Shown here piece by piece: positions 1 to 9,470 of a stretch of DNA of 64,000 nt; position 1 is the first letter of the stretch; each line of letters opens with the position of its first letter. The position numbers and the translations under genes are program-made. Under the pieces are notes generated by a model. That model made no database searches. It saw only the letters and a list, made by a program, of their open reading frames with translations, and had not been told where the DNA came from. This stretch comes from Marinomonas arctica (GTDB taxonomy: Bacteria; Pseudomonadota; Gammaproteobacteria; Pseudomonadales; Marinomonadaceae), in assembly GCF_003259225.1 (NCBI RefSeq), contig NZ_QHJF01000013.1:112632-176631 (forward strand), in the 5' to 3' direction.

Positions 1-545
1 CGCCCATGAATCATGGCCTCGATCAGTCGCTCTTTTAGACACAACTCGTGATAAAGCACAGCGAGTACATGGACTGCCACTAAACCCAATAGTACATTGG
101 GTAAAAAGCGATGAATAGACGCCAACTCACTTGCCCAGTCTTCTGGAATATATGAGTAAAAAGGCCCAAACCAAAAAATGTCATCGCTGGTAAACAGCCC
201 CGTTCCCCATTGCACTGAAAGCGCAAAAAGTAAAACAATGACCATTAACGCTCCAACCGGGTTGTGTCCTAGGTATTTTTTAGGCCGACCTGATAACAAG
301 GACACAGCAAAGCGAAAAGCAACTTTTGGCCCTTTAACAAACTGGCGAAAACGTGCGTAATACGATCCATAAAAGCCATACAGCACACGAGCAATGATCA
401 CCGCAGACAAACCATAGCCCATGTAAAAATGATATTGAACGTAGTCTGCGTCAGATTTGCCAGTAATGATCAAACCGGTAAATAAAAACACCATTAACCA
501 GTGGCTAATTCGCACTGGCCAATCCCACACTAGTGTCGATTTCAT
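1..545 (-). CDS. Cytochrome b561-like membrane subunit (partial)
   Basis: The minus strand encodes a membrane cytochrome b that runs off the left edge, so the C-terminus is missing. The N-terminus MKSTLVWDWPVRISHWL is typical of the b561 / Ni-Fe hydrogenase b-type subunit family, where the early His of RISHW is a haem ligand. Hydrophobic helices follow, with further His residues in PEDWASELASIHRF and VAVHVLAVLYHE. Such proteins pass electrons between the quinone pool and a partner such as a periplasmic c-type cytochrome; the partner is outside the window. Three in-frame ATGs lie at 563, 554 and 545; I chose 545 because GGGA lies about 9 bases before it. Family confident, exact role not. Confidence 0.75.
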   Translation of the reverse strand, partial: MKSTLVWDWPVRISHWLMVFLFTGLIITGKSDADYVQYHFYMGYGLSAVIIARVLYGFYGSYYARFRQFVKGPKVAFRFAVSLLSGRPKKYLGHNPVGALMVIVLLFALSVQWGTGLFTSDDIFWFGPFYSYIPEDWASELASIHRFLPNVLLGLVAVHVLAVLYHELCLKERLIEAMIHG

Positions 546-711
546 ACTAACCATTCCCACCATGAATATTATTGACTCAAAAAACACTCACTTGCCAAAG
601 AGTGACATTAAACACTATGCTGTGAAAAGCAAGATTCTGGCCATCAAGTTTGCCACAATTGGTTAATAAACACGTTTATGAACACATCATAACTTCAAGA
701 GTGAGACAAAT

Positions 712-1743
712 ATGGTTGTCATATTGTTGCTAATCACATTTGCAAGCATCCTATTGCTGGCTTATTTCATTTTGTTTAACGGTCGTTTTTTTGGTCGACG
801 CAATGCGGTAATTGATGCGCCTATTGATAAACTTGCAGAAGATTTGAGCGACCTTACTCATTGGCAAAGCTGGCTACCTTGGCTCATTTATGAACCCGAT
901 GCCCATGTTGATTATGAATATTTAAACTCAGGCATTCATTCGGTTTTTCCCAGTTGTTTAGTGTGGCAGGGGAAACTCATCAAAGACGGACACATGACAT
1001 TAGAGCCCGCTCGTTCAGGGGCTCATTACTTTCATACATTGTTAGAAGCCCCTGCGTTTTACCCCAATGATGTACACTTTAATATTGACCTTACCAAACA
1101 AAAAGAACGCACACTCATAACGATTCAGGTCACGGGCAAATTGCCTTTTTTTCGTCGCTGGAAGCAAAAAAACTACAGCCTTCGTGCCAATAAAGACGCG
1201 GAGTTAGCACTGTTAAAAGTCTTAACCTACTTGAGCAAATATAACACCACGCCAGATCATGAATACCATGAACCTCACTTTGAGTGGCTTGCTAAGGCAA
1301 GATTGGATAATGTGGACGCCGTAACACGCCCCTTTGTGGTCAGTAATCAACCCATGTCACAGAAGATGGATCAGGGGTTTCATGATTTACTGACCCAACT
1401 TGGCCCAGAAAACCCACCAGCGGGTCCCAGTTTTGCGCTCTATAAAAAAGCCGATATTACTCATCACTATTTTTCTGGGCGCTTAGGCATTCCTGTACAA
1501 AATTTAGTGCCTTGTGAACTCTACCCGGAACGTATCGTTCTGCGTGGCTATTATTTACAACTACGCTATTACGGCAGCTACCAGAATTTATCGTTGGCGT
1601 GGCATGTCTTGTTCAATTTTATGCGACTGCACCATTTAACACTCAACCGCCATCGTTATGGCGTCGAAGTCTTCGAAGTTGGTCCGACCCATACAGAAAA
1701 CGCCAAGGACTACGTCACACTCGTTTGCCTACCCATTAAATAA
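712..1743 (+). CDS. Membrane-anchored SRPBCC / GyrI-like effector-binding protein
   Basis: A 343-residue protein with one N-terminal transmembrane helix (about residues 2-20). A START/SRPBCC-like region follows (about 25-150; WQSWLPW resembles the 'W..W.PW' signature of polyketide cyclase-like proteins). The C-terminal half (about 185-343) resembles the GyrI-like/AraC effector-binding fold, with GPSFALY and a closing beta strand EVFEVGPT. Such proteins bind small hydrophobic ligands and the anchor would hold it at the inner membrane; no ligand can be named. It starts 60 bp before a small membrane protein on the same strand and is divergent from the cytochrome b gene. The domain call is by pattern only. 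Confidence 0.6.
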   Translation: MVVILLLITFASILLLAYFILFNGRFFGRRNAVIDAPIDKLAEDLSDLTHWQSWLPWLIYEPDAHVDYEYLNSGIHSVFPSCLVWQGKLIKDGHMTLEPARSGAHYFHTLLEAPAFYPNDVHFNIDLTKQKERTLITIQVTGKLPFFRRWKQKNYSLRANKDAELALLKVLTYLSKYNTTPDHEYHEPHFEWLAKARLDNVDAVTRPFVVSNQPMSQKMDQGFHDLLTQLGPENPPAGPSFALYKKADITHHYFSGRLGIPVQNLVPCELYPERIVLRGYYLQLRYYGSYQNLSLAWHVLFNFMRLHHLTLNRHRYGVEVFEVGPTHTENAKDYVTLVCLPIK

Positions 1744-1803
1744 TTGGCTTCATTGCTATTTTATGGGACAGTCTGGTCTCAATTGTAAAAAAGGAACCCG
1801 TTC

Positions 1804-2004
1804 ATGCTCGAATCTCCCAAAGTCATGTCGCTTGTTGACAGTCTTGTGCGAATTATTCTAACCATAGTGTACTTCTATACTTTTAAGCATTTTTTCGTTA
1901 TTGAGAATGATCTGTTGCTGGCTTTTGTGTCTGTACTGTGTGCATTTATCACCTTCAAAGGTGGCATTTTTCTCTTCCATAAATTCATCGCCAACAAGCA
2001 ATAG
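1804..2004 (+). CDS. Small two-helix membrane protein
   Basis: A 66-residue protein with two hydrophobic segments (about 10-30 and 35-58) joined by a short acidic turn (IENDLL) and a basic C-terminus (HKFIANKQ). It follows the SRPBCC-like gene by 60 bp on the same strand and may be cotranscribed. GGAAC before the ATG at 1804 is a plausible ribosome binding site. I do not recognise the family. A short palindrome, TTAGC-GTAT-GCTAA, lies at 2026-2039 behind it. Confidence 0.55.
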   Translation: MLESPKVMSLVDSLVRIILTIVYFYTFKHFFVIENDLLLAFVSVLCAFITFKGGIFLFHKFIANKQ

Positions 2005-2122
2005 CAGTACAAAACATTATGCCTTTTAGCGTATGCTAATGCGCTTCATCCCCCTGAAAAACACAACGCAGACGAAATGGACACAGATCGGCGTTCTAGC
2101 CCAATGAACAAGAGTCTTTTTT

Positions 2123-3412
2123 ATGACGACACTCTATCAAGCACACCTCGCCATCCTCGTAGATCGTTACGAAAACGCCATGGCACATTTTGGCCTTGAT
2201 GCCATTGTTTTAGCGTCAGGGGAAAAAAGTTATTACTTTCAGGACGATCACACTCACCCATTTCACGTCTATTCTGGCGCGCAACAGTGGCTACCTTTTA
2301 GCTTAGGCGCAGAAACCTATATCGTGCTAAGAACAGGTGAAAAACCGATTTTGGTTTGGCCTATTCGTGACGATTTCTGGCACGCACCAAACCCAGTCCC
2401 TAGTGGCGATTGGCAGCAAAATTGGAACATTATTACAGCGAAAAAAACAGACAAATGGTTCGGCGATCTACCCAAGAAAACCGCTTGGCTTGGCCCTCAA
2501 CCTATGGCATTTGCTGTGTCTTGTGAAGGCTTAAAAGCCTATGTAGATTTTGCTAAAGCCGTTAAAACGGACTTCGAAATCCACACTATGCGTCAGGCAA
2601 GCCTTCGCGGTGCGGCTGGGCATCTCGCGGCAAAAGAAGCGTTTCTTGCCGGAATGAGCGAATTAGACATTCATCTCGCCTTTTTAAAAGCCAGTCAGCA
2701 AAGTGCTTTTCAAGAACCTTATCCTGGCATTGTCGGCTTAAATGAACACGCTGCCGTGCTGCATTACGAGCATAAATCCATAGAGCCGTTGGGCAATTCC
2801 CGTACACTATTGATTGATGCTGGCGCTAACGAGCATGGTTATGCCAGTGATATTACTCGTACCTTTGCGCGCCATGATGATGACTTTAACGCTTTGATCC
2901 AAGACCTAGACACCATGGAACAGACGCTTTGCCACAGTGCCTTGTCTGGTGTTAACTTCCGAGATTTACATCAGCAAACACTGATCGGCATTGCCACTTT
3001 ACTGCGTGAGCACAAAATATGTGCCTTAAATGTGGAGGAGCAGTTAAGCAAACGTATTCCGCAAGTTTTCTTTCCTCATGGTTTAGGGCACTTACTTGGC
3101 TTACAGGTTCACGATGTGGGCGGCCATCAAATAGACAAACTGGGGACATTAAGCATGCCTGATGAACAGGCTCCTTTTTTACGCCTCACGCGAACCTTAG
3201 CAGAAAACATGGTCATCACCATTGAACCTGGCTTGTATTTCATTCCAATGCTACTCGAAAAAATGCAAGCAGACATACCACAGCATGGTTGTGATATGGC
3301 ACGTATAGAGCATTTTTTACCTTACGGCGGCATTCGTATTGAAGACAATGTGGTGGTAAAAAACCACCAACCTGTCAATTTAACTCGTGAGGCGTTTTTA
3401 AGTAAGTTGTAA
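2123..3412 (+). CDS. pepQ: Xaa-Pro dipeptidase (M24 metallopeptidase)
   Basis: A 429-residue cytosolic dipeptidase that hydrolyses X-Pro dipeptides and, in some relatives, organophosphates. The creatinase/aminopeptidase fold is clear. All five metal ligands of the M24 family are visible: Asp in LLIDAGANE (about residue 232), Asp in ASDITRTF (about 243), His in HGLGH (about 319), Glu in ITIEPGLYF (about 368) and Glu in GGIRIEDNV (about 407). Length is close to E. coli PepQ (443). It stands alone, followed by a 294 bp gap before the tct operon. Confidence 0.9.
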   Translation: MTTLYQAHLAILVDRYENAMAHFGLDAIVLASGEKSYYFQDDHTHPFHVYSGAQQWLPFSLGAETYIVLRTGEKPILVWPIRDDFWHAPNPVPSGDWQQNWNIITAKKTDKWFGDLPKKTAWLGPQPMAFAVSCEGLKAYVDFAKAVKTDFEIHTMRQASLRGAAGHLAAKEAFLAGMSELDIHLAFLKASQQSAFQEPYPGIVGLNEHAAVLHYEHKSIEPLGNSRTLLIDAGANEHGYASDITRTFARHDDDFNALIQDLDTMEQTLCHSALSGVNFRDLHQQTLIGIATLLREHKICALNVEEQLSKRIPQVFFPHGLGHLLGLQVHDVGGHQIDKLGTLSMPDEQAPFLRLTRTLAENMVITIEPGLYFIPMLLEKMQADIPQHGCDMARIEHFLPYGGIRIEDNVVVKNHQPVNLTREAFLSKL

Positions 3413-3706
3413 TTACCCTCCCCCTCGCTCCATTGATATCAAACGATGAATATGAATGGAGCGACCAAAGATCACGTTTTTTCTTTCAAATAGGCCAAAA
3501 ATCGTAATTTTAACGTCCCTATCTATAACTAAAAGATCACAAAATGGGTAAAATATGGAATAGATAGCATCTTTATAAACAATAACCCATAGGCTAAGGT
3601 TACAGTGGTTCCAAAATACCAGTTGAAACACAGAACTGGTATCGATCACTAATAATAACAAAACCAAGCCAAGTTCATTTAACAATGAACACCAAAGAGG
3701 CCAATA
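3413..3706 (+). promoter_or_regulatory. Leader region of the tct operon with two inverted repeats
   Basis: No gene is supported here. A 10-bp perfect inverted repeat (TCGCTCCATT at 3425-3434, AATGGAGCGA at 3455-3464) could be a terminator-like hairpin after pepQ, though it lacks an immediate T tract. A second perfect repeat, ATACCAGTT-N9-AACTGGTAT (3616-3642), ends 64 bases before the tctC start and has the size of a regulator operator. AGAGG at about 3694 is the ribosome binding site of tctC. Confidence 0.45.
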
Positions 3707-4699
3707 ATGAAAAAAACAACGATTGCGTTACTAGCAGCACTTTCCCTTTCTTCCAGCCTAAGCTTCGCGGATTATCCAACGAAAGACATTCAAGGCATCA
3801 TCCAATGGGGCGCGGGCGGTTCAACTGATACCGTAATGCGCTCTATCACTCCTCATGTCGAAAAAGAACTTGGAACCAGTATCATCCTGACCAATAAAAC
3901 AGGTGGTGTTGGTGCCATAGCAACCAAGTTCGTTGATGCGAAAAACGCCGACGGTTATACACTGTTAATGGGGGCAGAAAACCCACAGATGTATAAAATT
4001 TTAGGACTATCTGACATCGACTACAGCGATATGATTGCGATCAATGTGTTGGCTCGTGGGACGCCAATTATCGTCGCAAATAACGATGCGCCTTTTAACA
4101 ACATGCAAGAGCTTATTGATTACACCAAAGCGCATCCAGGTGAAGTGAAATTCGGTTCTACAGGTCCTGGCGGATTAACCTCGATTGTGACAGCGATGTT
4201 GGACTCTCAAGTCAAACTGGATTACATCAGTATTCCTTATAATGGTGATGGCCCAGCGCTAACAGCACTTCAAGGTGGTGCGATTGACGTCATGCCTGCT
4301 GTACTCGGTGCGACTATCGAACAAATTAAGGCGGGACGAATGAAAGCCATCAGTCTAGTCGATGTAGAATCTAGCAAGCTGTTACCGGATCTTGCGCCTA
4401 TCACCGATACCTTACCAGGTATGAAGTCTTACTTGCCATGGGGTCCTTTCTTTGGTGTGTTCGTGAAAAAAGGCACATCGGATGAAGCGGTAGAGAAATT
4501 ACAAGCCGCGTTTCAAAAGGCCGCGTTTAATAGCGACTTTGTGGATCTTATGCAAAAACGTGGTTTCACCATCATGAATATTTCCGGTGATGAAGCCAAT
4601 TACTTCCTTGAAGCTTACCGTTCAACCTCTTCTTGGTTAGTACACGATGCAGGCTTTAGTAAATTTTCACCAGAAGAGTTTGGTATTCGCAAACCATAA
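3707..4699 (+). CDS. tctC: TCT transporter periplasmic solute-binding protein (TctC/BugT family)
   Basis: A 330-residue periplasmic binding protein of the tripartite tricarboxylate transporter family. A Sec signal peptide covers about residues 1-21 (MKKTTIALL...SLSFA). The mature start DYPTKDIQGIIQWGAGGSTD carries the family's strand and ligand loop that grips a carboxylate; later blocks such as FGSTGPGG and LQGGAIDVM are also typical. Known ligands in the family include citrate, other di/tricarboxylates and aromatic acids; the ligand here is unknown. It is the first gene of tctC-tctB-tctA and is followed by a strong intercistronic hairpin. Confidence 0.9.
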   Translation: MKKTTIALLAALSLSSSLSFADYPTKDIQGIIQWGAGGSTDTVMRSITPHVEKELGTSIILTNKTGGVGAIATKFVDAKNADGYTLLMGAENPQMYKILGLSDIDYSDMIAINVLARGTPIIVANNDAPFNNMQELIDYTKAHPGEVKFGSTGPGGLTSIVTAMLDSQVKLDYISIPYNGDGPALTALQGGAIDVMPAVLGATIEQIKAGRMKAISLVDVESSKLLPDLAPITDTLPGMKSYLPWGPFFGVFVKKGTSDEAVEKLQAAFQKAAFNSDFVDLMQKRGFTIMNISGDEANYFLEAYRSTSSWLVHDAGFSKFSPEEFGIRKP

Positions 4700-4715
4700 C
4701 AAATAACCTAACCTC

Positions 4716-4747
4716 AAGACGCGGCTTACATGGAGTAAACGCGTCTT
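4716..4747 (+). promoter_or_regulatory. Intercistronic hairpin between tctC and tctB
   Basis: AAGACGCG at 4716-4723 pairs perfectly with CGCGTCTT at 4740-4747, and TTAC/GTAA pairs again inside the loop. The hairpin sits between the binding-protein gene and the small permease gene. Such structures usually stabilise the upstream mRNA or partly terminate, so that the binding protein is made in excess. The role is inferred. A matching hairpin occurs in the dctPQM operon. Confidence 0.65.
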
Positions 4748-4773
4748 GTTTCCTTGCTTTATCTGGAGTTACC

Positions 4774-5289
4774 ATGTCCAGCCAGTCCCCTTTTATAAAA
4801 ACCCGTAAACCAGGAGAGCGAATTTTTTGCCTTCTAATGGTTATGGGCAGTGTTTATCTGTTTTGGCAATCTTATGCCATTTCAGGGTTCAGTTCGTTCA
4901 GCTCACCAGGTGCATTTCCACTGGCGGCCTCGGCCACCATGGTCTTGGCTTCCTGTGTGACCTTTTTGAATACGCTAAAGTTACCTGCGGCCGAAAACGT
5001 TCGCTTCGTGTATCACTGTTTTCCGCCTATTGTTGCCGTTATTATGGCGTTAATTTTGATTTATTCCGTCGTTTTGGAAAGCCTAGGCTTTGTTCTTTCC
5101 AGCTTTGCCTTTCTGTTCGTTTCTATCCAGTTTTTATATCGACGCAGCGTCCTCACTACACTCACAATAAGCTTGCTGGCCTTAATTGTCGTGTACATTA
5201 TTTTTCGCTTAATTTTCCAAGTCGTGCTTCCTGAAGGCATCGTACCCGAACGCGAAATTTTATCCTCAATAAAATCTTTGTGGAGCTAG
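4774..5289 (+). CDS. tctB: TCT transporter small membrane subunit TctB
   Basis: A 171-residue inner-membrane protein with four predicted helices (about 20-38, 48-65, 85-105 and 125-155). It matches the small, poorly conserved TctB subunit of tripartite tricarboxylate transporters and forms the permease with TctA. GGAG lies 6-9 bases before the ATG. It ends 7 bases before tctA, whose own ribosome binding site (GGAG) lies in the last tctB codons, implying coupled translation. Confidence 0.85.
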   Translation: MSSQSPFIKTRKPGERIFCLLMVMGSVYLFWQSYAISGFSSFSSPGAFPLAASATMVLASCVTFLNTLKLPAAENVRFVYHCFPPIVAVIMALILIYSVVLESLGFVLSSFAFLFVSIQFLYRRSVLTTLTISLLALIVVYIIFRLIFQVVLPEGIVPEREILSSIKSLWS

Positions 5290-5296
5290 TCACTTT

Positions 5297-6805
5297 ATGG
5301 ATGCGTTACATTATTTTGCCATGTCTTGGCTATCACCAGAGTTACTAGGCTTAACCGCACTAGGCACGTTTTTAGGGATTTATGTCGGGGCCATCCCAGG
5401 TCTGTCCGTGACCATGGCCGTCTCGATTCTGATTTCGTTCACCTTTGCATGGGACGTCAATTACGCACTTTGCTTAATGGTCGGTGTTTATATGGGCGGT
5501 GTTTACGGTGGCTCTCGCACCGCTATTTTATTAAACATCCCTGGAGCGCCCTCGGCCATTGCGACGGCATTAGACGGCTACCCTTTAGCTAAAAAAGGGC
5601 TTGCTGGAGAGGCGATCGGCTTATCGACAGTCATGTCTGTCGTTGGTGGCTTTGTTGGCATTATCGTCTTAGCGCTTGCGGCACCCACTGTGAGCGAATT
5701 TGCCATCACATTCCAGCCTCGTGATTATATGATGCTGGGGATTTTAGGCATTATGCTGGTAGGTTCTTTATCGGGTGGCAGTCTAGCAAGAGGGATTTTT
5801 GCTGGTGCGTTAGGGCTCTTAATTGGTACCGTTGGACTCGATCCAATGACAGCAGAAGAGCGTTTTACCTTTGGTGTTGTTGAACTTTGGGATGGCATCA
5901 ATCCCGTCGCGGTGATGATTGGTATGTTTGGTATCTCAGAAGCCTTGCATCAGTTACACCACATGAATAAGGCCGTCATCAAACAAAAAATCTCTCGCGT
6001 TATCCCTAAGTGGTCAGACATTAAAAAATACATGCCTCTTAGCCTGCAAACCTCTTTTATTGGCGTGATTGTAGGGGCGTTACCAGGAACCGGTGGCGAC
6101 ATTGCTGCGCTGATGGCTTATGACCATGCGAAACGCGTTACCAAGAATCCCAAAGTCCCCTTTGGTGAAGGCGCTAAAGAAGGTTTAATCGCCCCAGAAG
6201 CGGCCAATAACGCGGCTGTTGGTGGTGCTTATATACCAATGCTGACCCTAGGCATTCCCGGAGACGCGGTAACCGCAGTATTTATTGGCGCCTTGTTTAT
6301 TCATGGTTTAAACCCAGGTCCTTTATTGCTCATCGAACAACCTCATATGTTTTGGTTTACCGTTGGCAATTTAACCTTAGCCAATATTTTCGTACTGATT
6401 TTTGGTTTAACCGGCATCAAACTGTTCTCGAAAATCGTCGAATGTCCAAAAGGCATCTTAATCCCACTCATTTTCCTTCTGTCGATCGTCGGTGCGTATG
6501 CGATCAACAATGCCATTACCGACATTTGGTGGATGCTGGCTTTTGGTGTGTTTGGTTACTTTATGCGTCTCTATGGCTTCCCTGTTGGGCCTGTGATTTT
6601 AGGGGTAATACTAAGCTCACTAACCGATGAAAATTGGCGTCGTGCCATTTTGTCAGAGCGTGGCAGTATCAGTGATTTGTTTATCAACTTATTTCATAGC
6701 CCACTTTCCACCGTGCTCTTTAGTGTGATTGTATTAATCCTCTTTACCCAGTCACCTCTTTGGACACGCTGGCTAAAACGAAAGCTCTTTCACGAAACCA
6801 CCTAA
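5297..6805 (+). CDS. tctA: TCT transporter large permease TctA
   Basis: A 502-residue inner-membrane permease with about twelve helices. Both family signatures are present: GAIPGLSVTMAVSIL near residue 30, and the repeat GALPGTGGDIAALMAYDHAKR in the second half. The two glycine/proline-rich loops form the substrate site of the cation-coupled carrier. It is the last gene of tctCBA and is followed by a strong hairpin. Confidence 0.93.
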   Translation: MDALHYFAMSWLSPELLGLTALGTFLGIYVGAIPGLSVTMAVSILISFTFAWDVNYALCLMVGVYMGGVYGGSRTAILLNIPGAPSAIATALDGYPLAKKGLAGEAIGLSTVMSVVGGFVGIIVLALAAPTVSEFAITFQPRDYMMLGILGIMLVGSLSGGSLARGIFAGALGLLIGTVGLDPMTAEERFTFGVVELWDGINPVAVMIGMFGISEALHQLHHMNKAVIKQKISRVIPKWSDIKKYMPLSLQTSFIGVIVGALPGTGGDIAALMAYDHAKRVTKNPKVPFGEGAKEGLIAPEAANNAAVGGAYIPMLTLGIPGDAVTAVFIGALFIHGLNPGPLLLIEQPHMFWFTVGNLTLANIFVLIFGLTGIKLFSKIVECPKGILIPLIFLLSIVGAYAINNAITDIWWMLAFGVFGYFMRLYGFPVGPVILGVILSSLTDENWRRAILSERGSISDLFINLFHSPLSTVLFSVIVLILFTQSPLWTRWLKRKLFHETT

Positions 6806-6831
6806 GTACAGATTACACAGGCAACAGCTCC

Positions 6832-6873
6832 CCCCTCAACCCCGTTATTTAATGCCATAACAGGGTTGAGGGG
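6832..6873 (+). terminator. Hairpin after tctA
   Basis: A 17-bp stem with one mismatch (arms 6832-6848 and 6857-6873; CCCCTCAAC pairs with GTTGAGGGG) and an 8-base loop begins 26 bases after the tctA stop. There is no T tract, so it may act as a Rho-assisted terminator or 3' end stabiliser. Confidence 0.6.
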
Positions 6874-7207
6874 TAGATTATCCTCTTACCTATGTCGCTA
6901 AATTTGTTTTTAACATTATCTGCTTACCTAAAAACGACAAACTGTTTCTAAATATCGACGAAAGCGCCCTATCATAAAGCAAAATGAGCGAAAAAAACCA
7001 TTATGGTGCAATATAAAAAGACAGCTCTTTTAATAATTCACTGCTTTTTAAAACGTATCCAGTGGAATACCAATGCACTTTTATCTGTTCGCAGAATATC
7101 AAACTAAAGTTTTACATTGAAGAAACAATGGCAAAAAAATTGCTCTTTCAGCACACCCCTAAGCATCTGCAACGACGTAGTGCTTAATGCAATGGAGCAG
7201 TAAAGAG
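6874..7207 (+). other. Intergenic region before a chemoreceptor gene
   Basis: An AT-rich, non-coding stretch of about 330 bp between tctA and the next gene. I see no strong repeat. It probably holds the chemoreceptor promoter. An upstream in-frame ATG at 7187 exists, but GGAG (7194-7197) is correctly spaced for the ATG at 7208. Confidence 0.4.
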
Positions 7208-9349
7208 ATGAGTTTAAAAAGCAATCAGATGTTACTTTCAGCAAAAGAACGCCGATGGTTACCTTGGTTTGGCAACACTGGGCGGTTTTCACTTTTTTGG
7301 TCGTGTTATTTAAATAAAGACACCTACCCAAACATAGAAAAAACCTTCGAGAATATTGCCAGCACCAGAGTGAAACTGCTCAACACTTGGGTGAATACTC
7401 AGTGGTCTCAGTTAGACGTCTTACTGGAAATCGTTTCTCCAACCTTCCCAATTGTCGAACAAGAAACACTAGAAGAACGTTTAAATATCGTCCCTGATGT
7501 CTCTGAATATTTTGTTATCGATGCGCAAGGACAGGTGCTAAAATCGACCACCCAAAGCCGTGTAAGCAAAATCGATTTACCAGCAAAAGCCGTGTCAGCA
7601 GGCTTGCTTGCGCCATTTATACATGGCCCTTATATAGACCAAAATACCTTAACAATTGGCGCATCCAGCTCAAAATTTCACGATGCGGTCACTCTAATGT
7701 TTTATCTCCCCATTAAACAAAATGGTATTAGCGTAGGTGCTGTCTGTGCCCGTATTCCCAATGACGTTATCGGTGATCTTATCCAACGCGAAGCGGGACA
7801 CATTTATAAGGAATCTGGCGACAACTATTTGTTTATGGTGAAGTCAGAGTTCGATCCTTCCATACTCCCCGGCACCGCTCTGTCCCGTTCCCGCTTTGAA
7901 GACAATGCCTTCAGTCATGGCGAAAACCTAAAGGGTGGTATCAATACAAAATTTGGCGTCGTCAAGGTTCAAAAGCAGACTGAGTTTGAAATTCGTTTTA
8001 CCGATCCTGCCACTAAAGAGTTGCACCCCGGTGTGCGAGAAACGATTAAGAAGGGTCAAAACCTTTTTGTGACTTACCCCGGCTATTCCGACTACCGACA
8101 CATTCCTGTTATCGGCAAAGGGGTGACTTTTCAGCTGAAAGGCAGCCCAGATACATGGGGCATGATGTGTGAGGGCGACTTAGAAGAAGTCTATCGTCGA
8201 CGCTCCATCAACTTAAAACTGATGAGAAGCTACTTGCTAGCCTCCAGTGTGCCGCTTGTCATCAGTAGTTTACTGCAGGTTTACACCGACTTATCCCTTC
8301 TGCCAACGAGCTTGATCGCCTTTGCCAGTTTAGGCCTAGCAGGCATCCTCTTTCATCGTTTCAGCACTAAAAAAATTAGCCGTAGCATGAGCCAAATGAC
8401 GGAAGTCATTCAAACCATTGCCGAAGGAGAAGGCAACCTAAAACAGCGTCTGGATGACGATCTAGCCAACGACGAAACTGGTGACATGGGACGCTGGATG
8501 AACAGTTTTATTGACAACCTCGACAACACCATGGGACAAGTCATTTCGGCCAGCAATAACGTCAAAAAATCTAATGAATTTATGATTCGCACCAATGAAG
8601 AAGCCAGCCAAGCGTCTCATTATCTTGAGTCCACCGTTGAAAACATGCTGAGCGTGTTTCAGCAACAAATAGACGAAGTGCACAGTGCGTCTCAAACGGC
8701 AAATGATTTGAAACAAGCCATGGATCAAGTCGCCGCAGAAACACAATCTCGCCTAAAAGCCGCCAAAGCTGGCACACAAGAAATACGCGATGTCGTAAGA
8801 GCCACAGCGGAGTCGGTCAAATCATTGGATCAAAAAACCAATGAAGTAGCCGGTATCATTACCACCATTTCTGATATCACCAATCAGACCAACTTATTGG
8901 CCTTAAACGCTGCCATAGAAGCCGCTAGAGCCGGTGAACATGGAAGAGGATTTTCAGTCGTAGCCGACGAAGTTCGTAGCTTGGCCTCTAAAACCGCTTC
9001 AGCAGCAGAAGAGATACAAACCATGCTAGAAGGTATTCAGGAAGAAACACGCAGTGCGGTGACCTTTATGGAAAAAGGCGCCGAAAACGTCGATAAAAAT
9101 CTCATCGCGAATGAGCAAAGCAATATCAGCGACAGCGCTTTGTACGACCTAGTCGACACCATGTTTGAAGCCATTTTGTTATTGAATGAAAGCAACCAGA
9201 CAAACGCAAAAACCGTCCATGAAATGGGCGCGGCAACAGAGCAAATGCGTCGCTCAATCGCGGCACTTCAAAGACGTTCATCCCGTGTTGGGTTATCCGC
9301 CTTGAAGCTCAACTCACTGGTTGGTCAGTTTCAAGTAACCACCAAATAA
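7208..9349 (+). CDS. Methyl-accepting chemotaxis protein with Aer-like topology
   Basis: A 713-residue chemoreceptor. Its C-terminal half has a HAMP-like linker (about 385-440) and a full signalling hairpin (tip [24 protein letters not shown]) that engages CheA/CheW. No transmembrane helix is visible at the N-terminus. A sensor of about 330 residues comes first, with Cache/PAS-like blocks [13 protein letters not shown] and [17 protein letters not shown]. Only then come two adjacent hydrophobic segments (about 343-359 and 366-382). The sensor would therefore lie in the cytoplasm, as in Aer, unlike classical periplasmic receptors. The start was chosen from GGAG ten bases upstream. Ligand unknown; neighbours suggest organic or aromatic acids. 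Confidence 0.85.
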   Translation: MSLKSNQMLLSAKERRWLPWFGNTGRFSLFWSCYLNKDTYPNIEKTFENIASTRVKLLNTWVNTQWSQLDVLLEIVSPTFPIVEQETLEERLNIVPDVSEYFVIDAQGQVLKSTTQSRVSKIDLPAKAVSAGLLAPFIHGPYIDQNTLTIGASSSKFHDAVTLMFYLPIKQNGISVGAVCARIPNDVIGDLIQREAGHIYKESGDNYLFMVKSEFDPSILPGTALSRSRFEDNAFSHGENLKGGINTKFGVVKVQKQTEFEIRFTDPATKELHPGVRETIKKGQNLFVTYPGYSDYRHIPVIGKGVTFQLKGSPDTWGMMCEGDLEEVYRRRSINLKLMRSYLLASSVPLVISSLLQVYTDLSLLPTSLIAFASLGLAGILFHRFSTKKISRSMSQMTEVIQTIAEGEGNLKQRLDDDLANDETGDMGRWMNSFIDNLDNTMGQVISASNNVKKSNEFMIRTNEEASQASHYLESTVENMLSVFQQQIDEVHSASQTANDLKQAMDQVAAETQSRLKAAKAGTQEIRDVVRATAESVKSLDQKTNEVAGIITTISDITNQTNLLALNAAIEAARAGEHGRGFSVVADEVRSLASKTASAAEEIQTMLEGIQEETRSAVTFMEKGAENVDKNLIANEQSNISDSALYDLVDTMFEAILLLNESNQTNAKTVHEMGAATEQMRRSIAALQRRSSRVGLSALKLNSLVGQFQVTTK

Positions 9350-9380
9350 TAAACAGTCTCTAGTGCTGGGGTTTGGACGA

Positions 9381-9411
9381 AAAAAAACCGGAGGAAGTTT
9401 CCTTCCTCCGG
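9381..9411 (-). terminator. Rho-independent terminator of quiC
   Basis: A perfect 10-bp stem (CCGGAGGAAG at 9388-9397, CTTCCTCCGG at 9402-9411) with loop TTTC. On the minus strand it is followed by a run of T (complement of 9381-9387), the standard form for ending quiC. It may also stop readthrough from the chemoreceptor gene. Confidence 0.85.
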
Positions 9412-9470
9412 CATAATTTCCTCACAAAAGGATACGCCTAAAACAAATCATTCCCCGCAATGACAATGAC

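Noticed and set aside
3413..3685. A 90-codon minus-strand frame between pepQ and tctC
   Set aside because: The protein is compositionally odd with no family resemblance, it has no good ribosome binding site, and it covers the tct leader with its inverted repeats.
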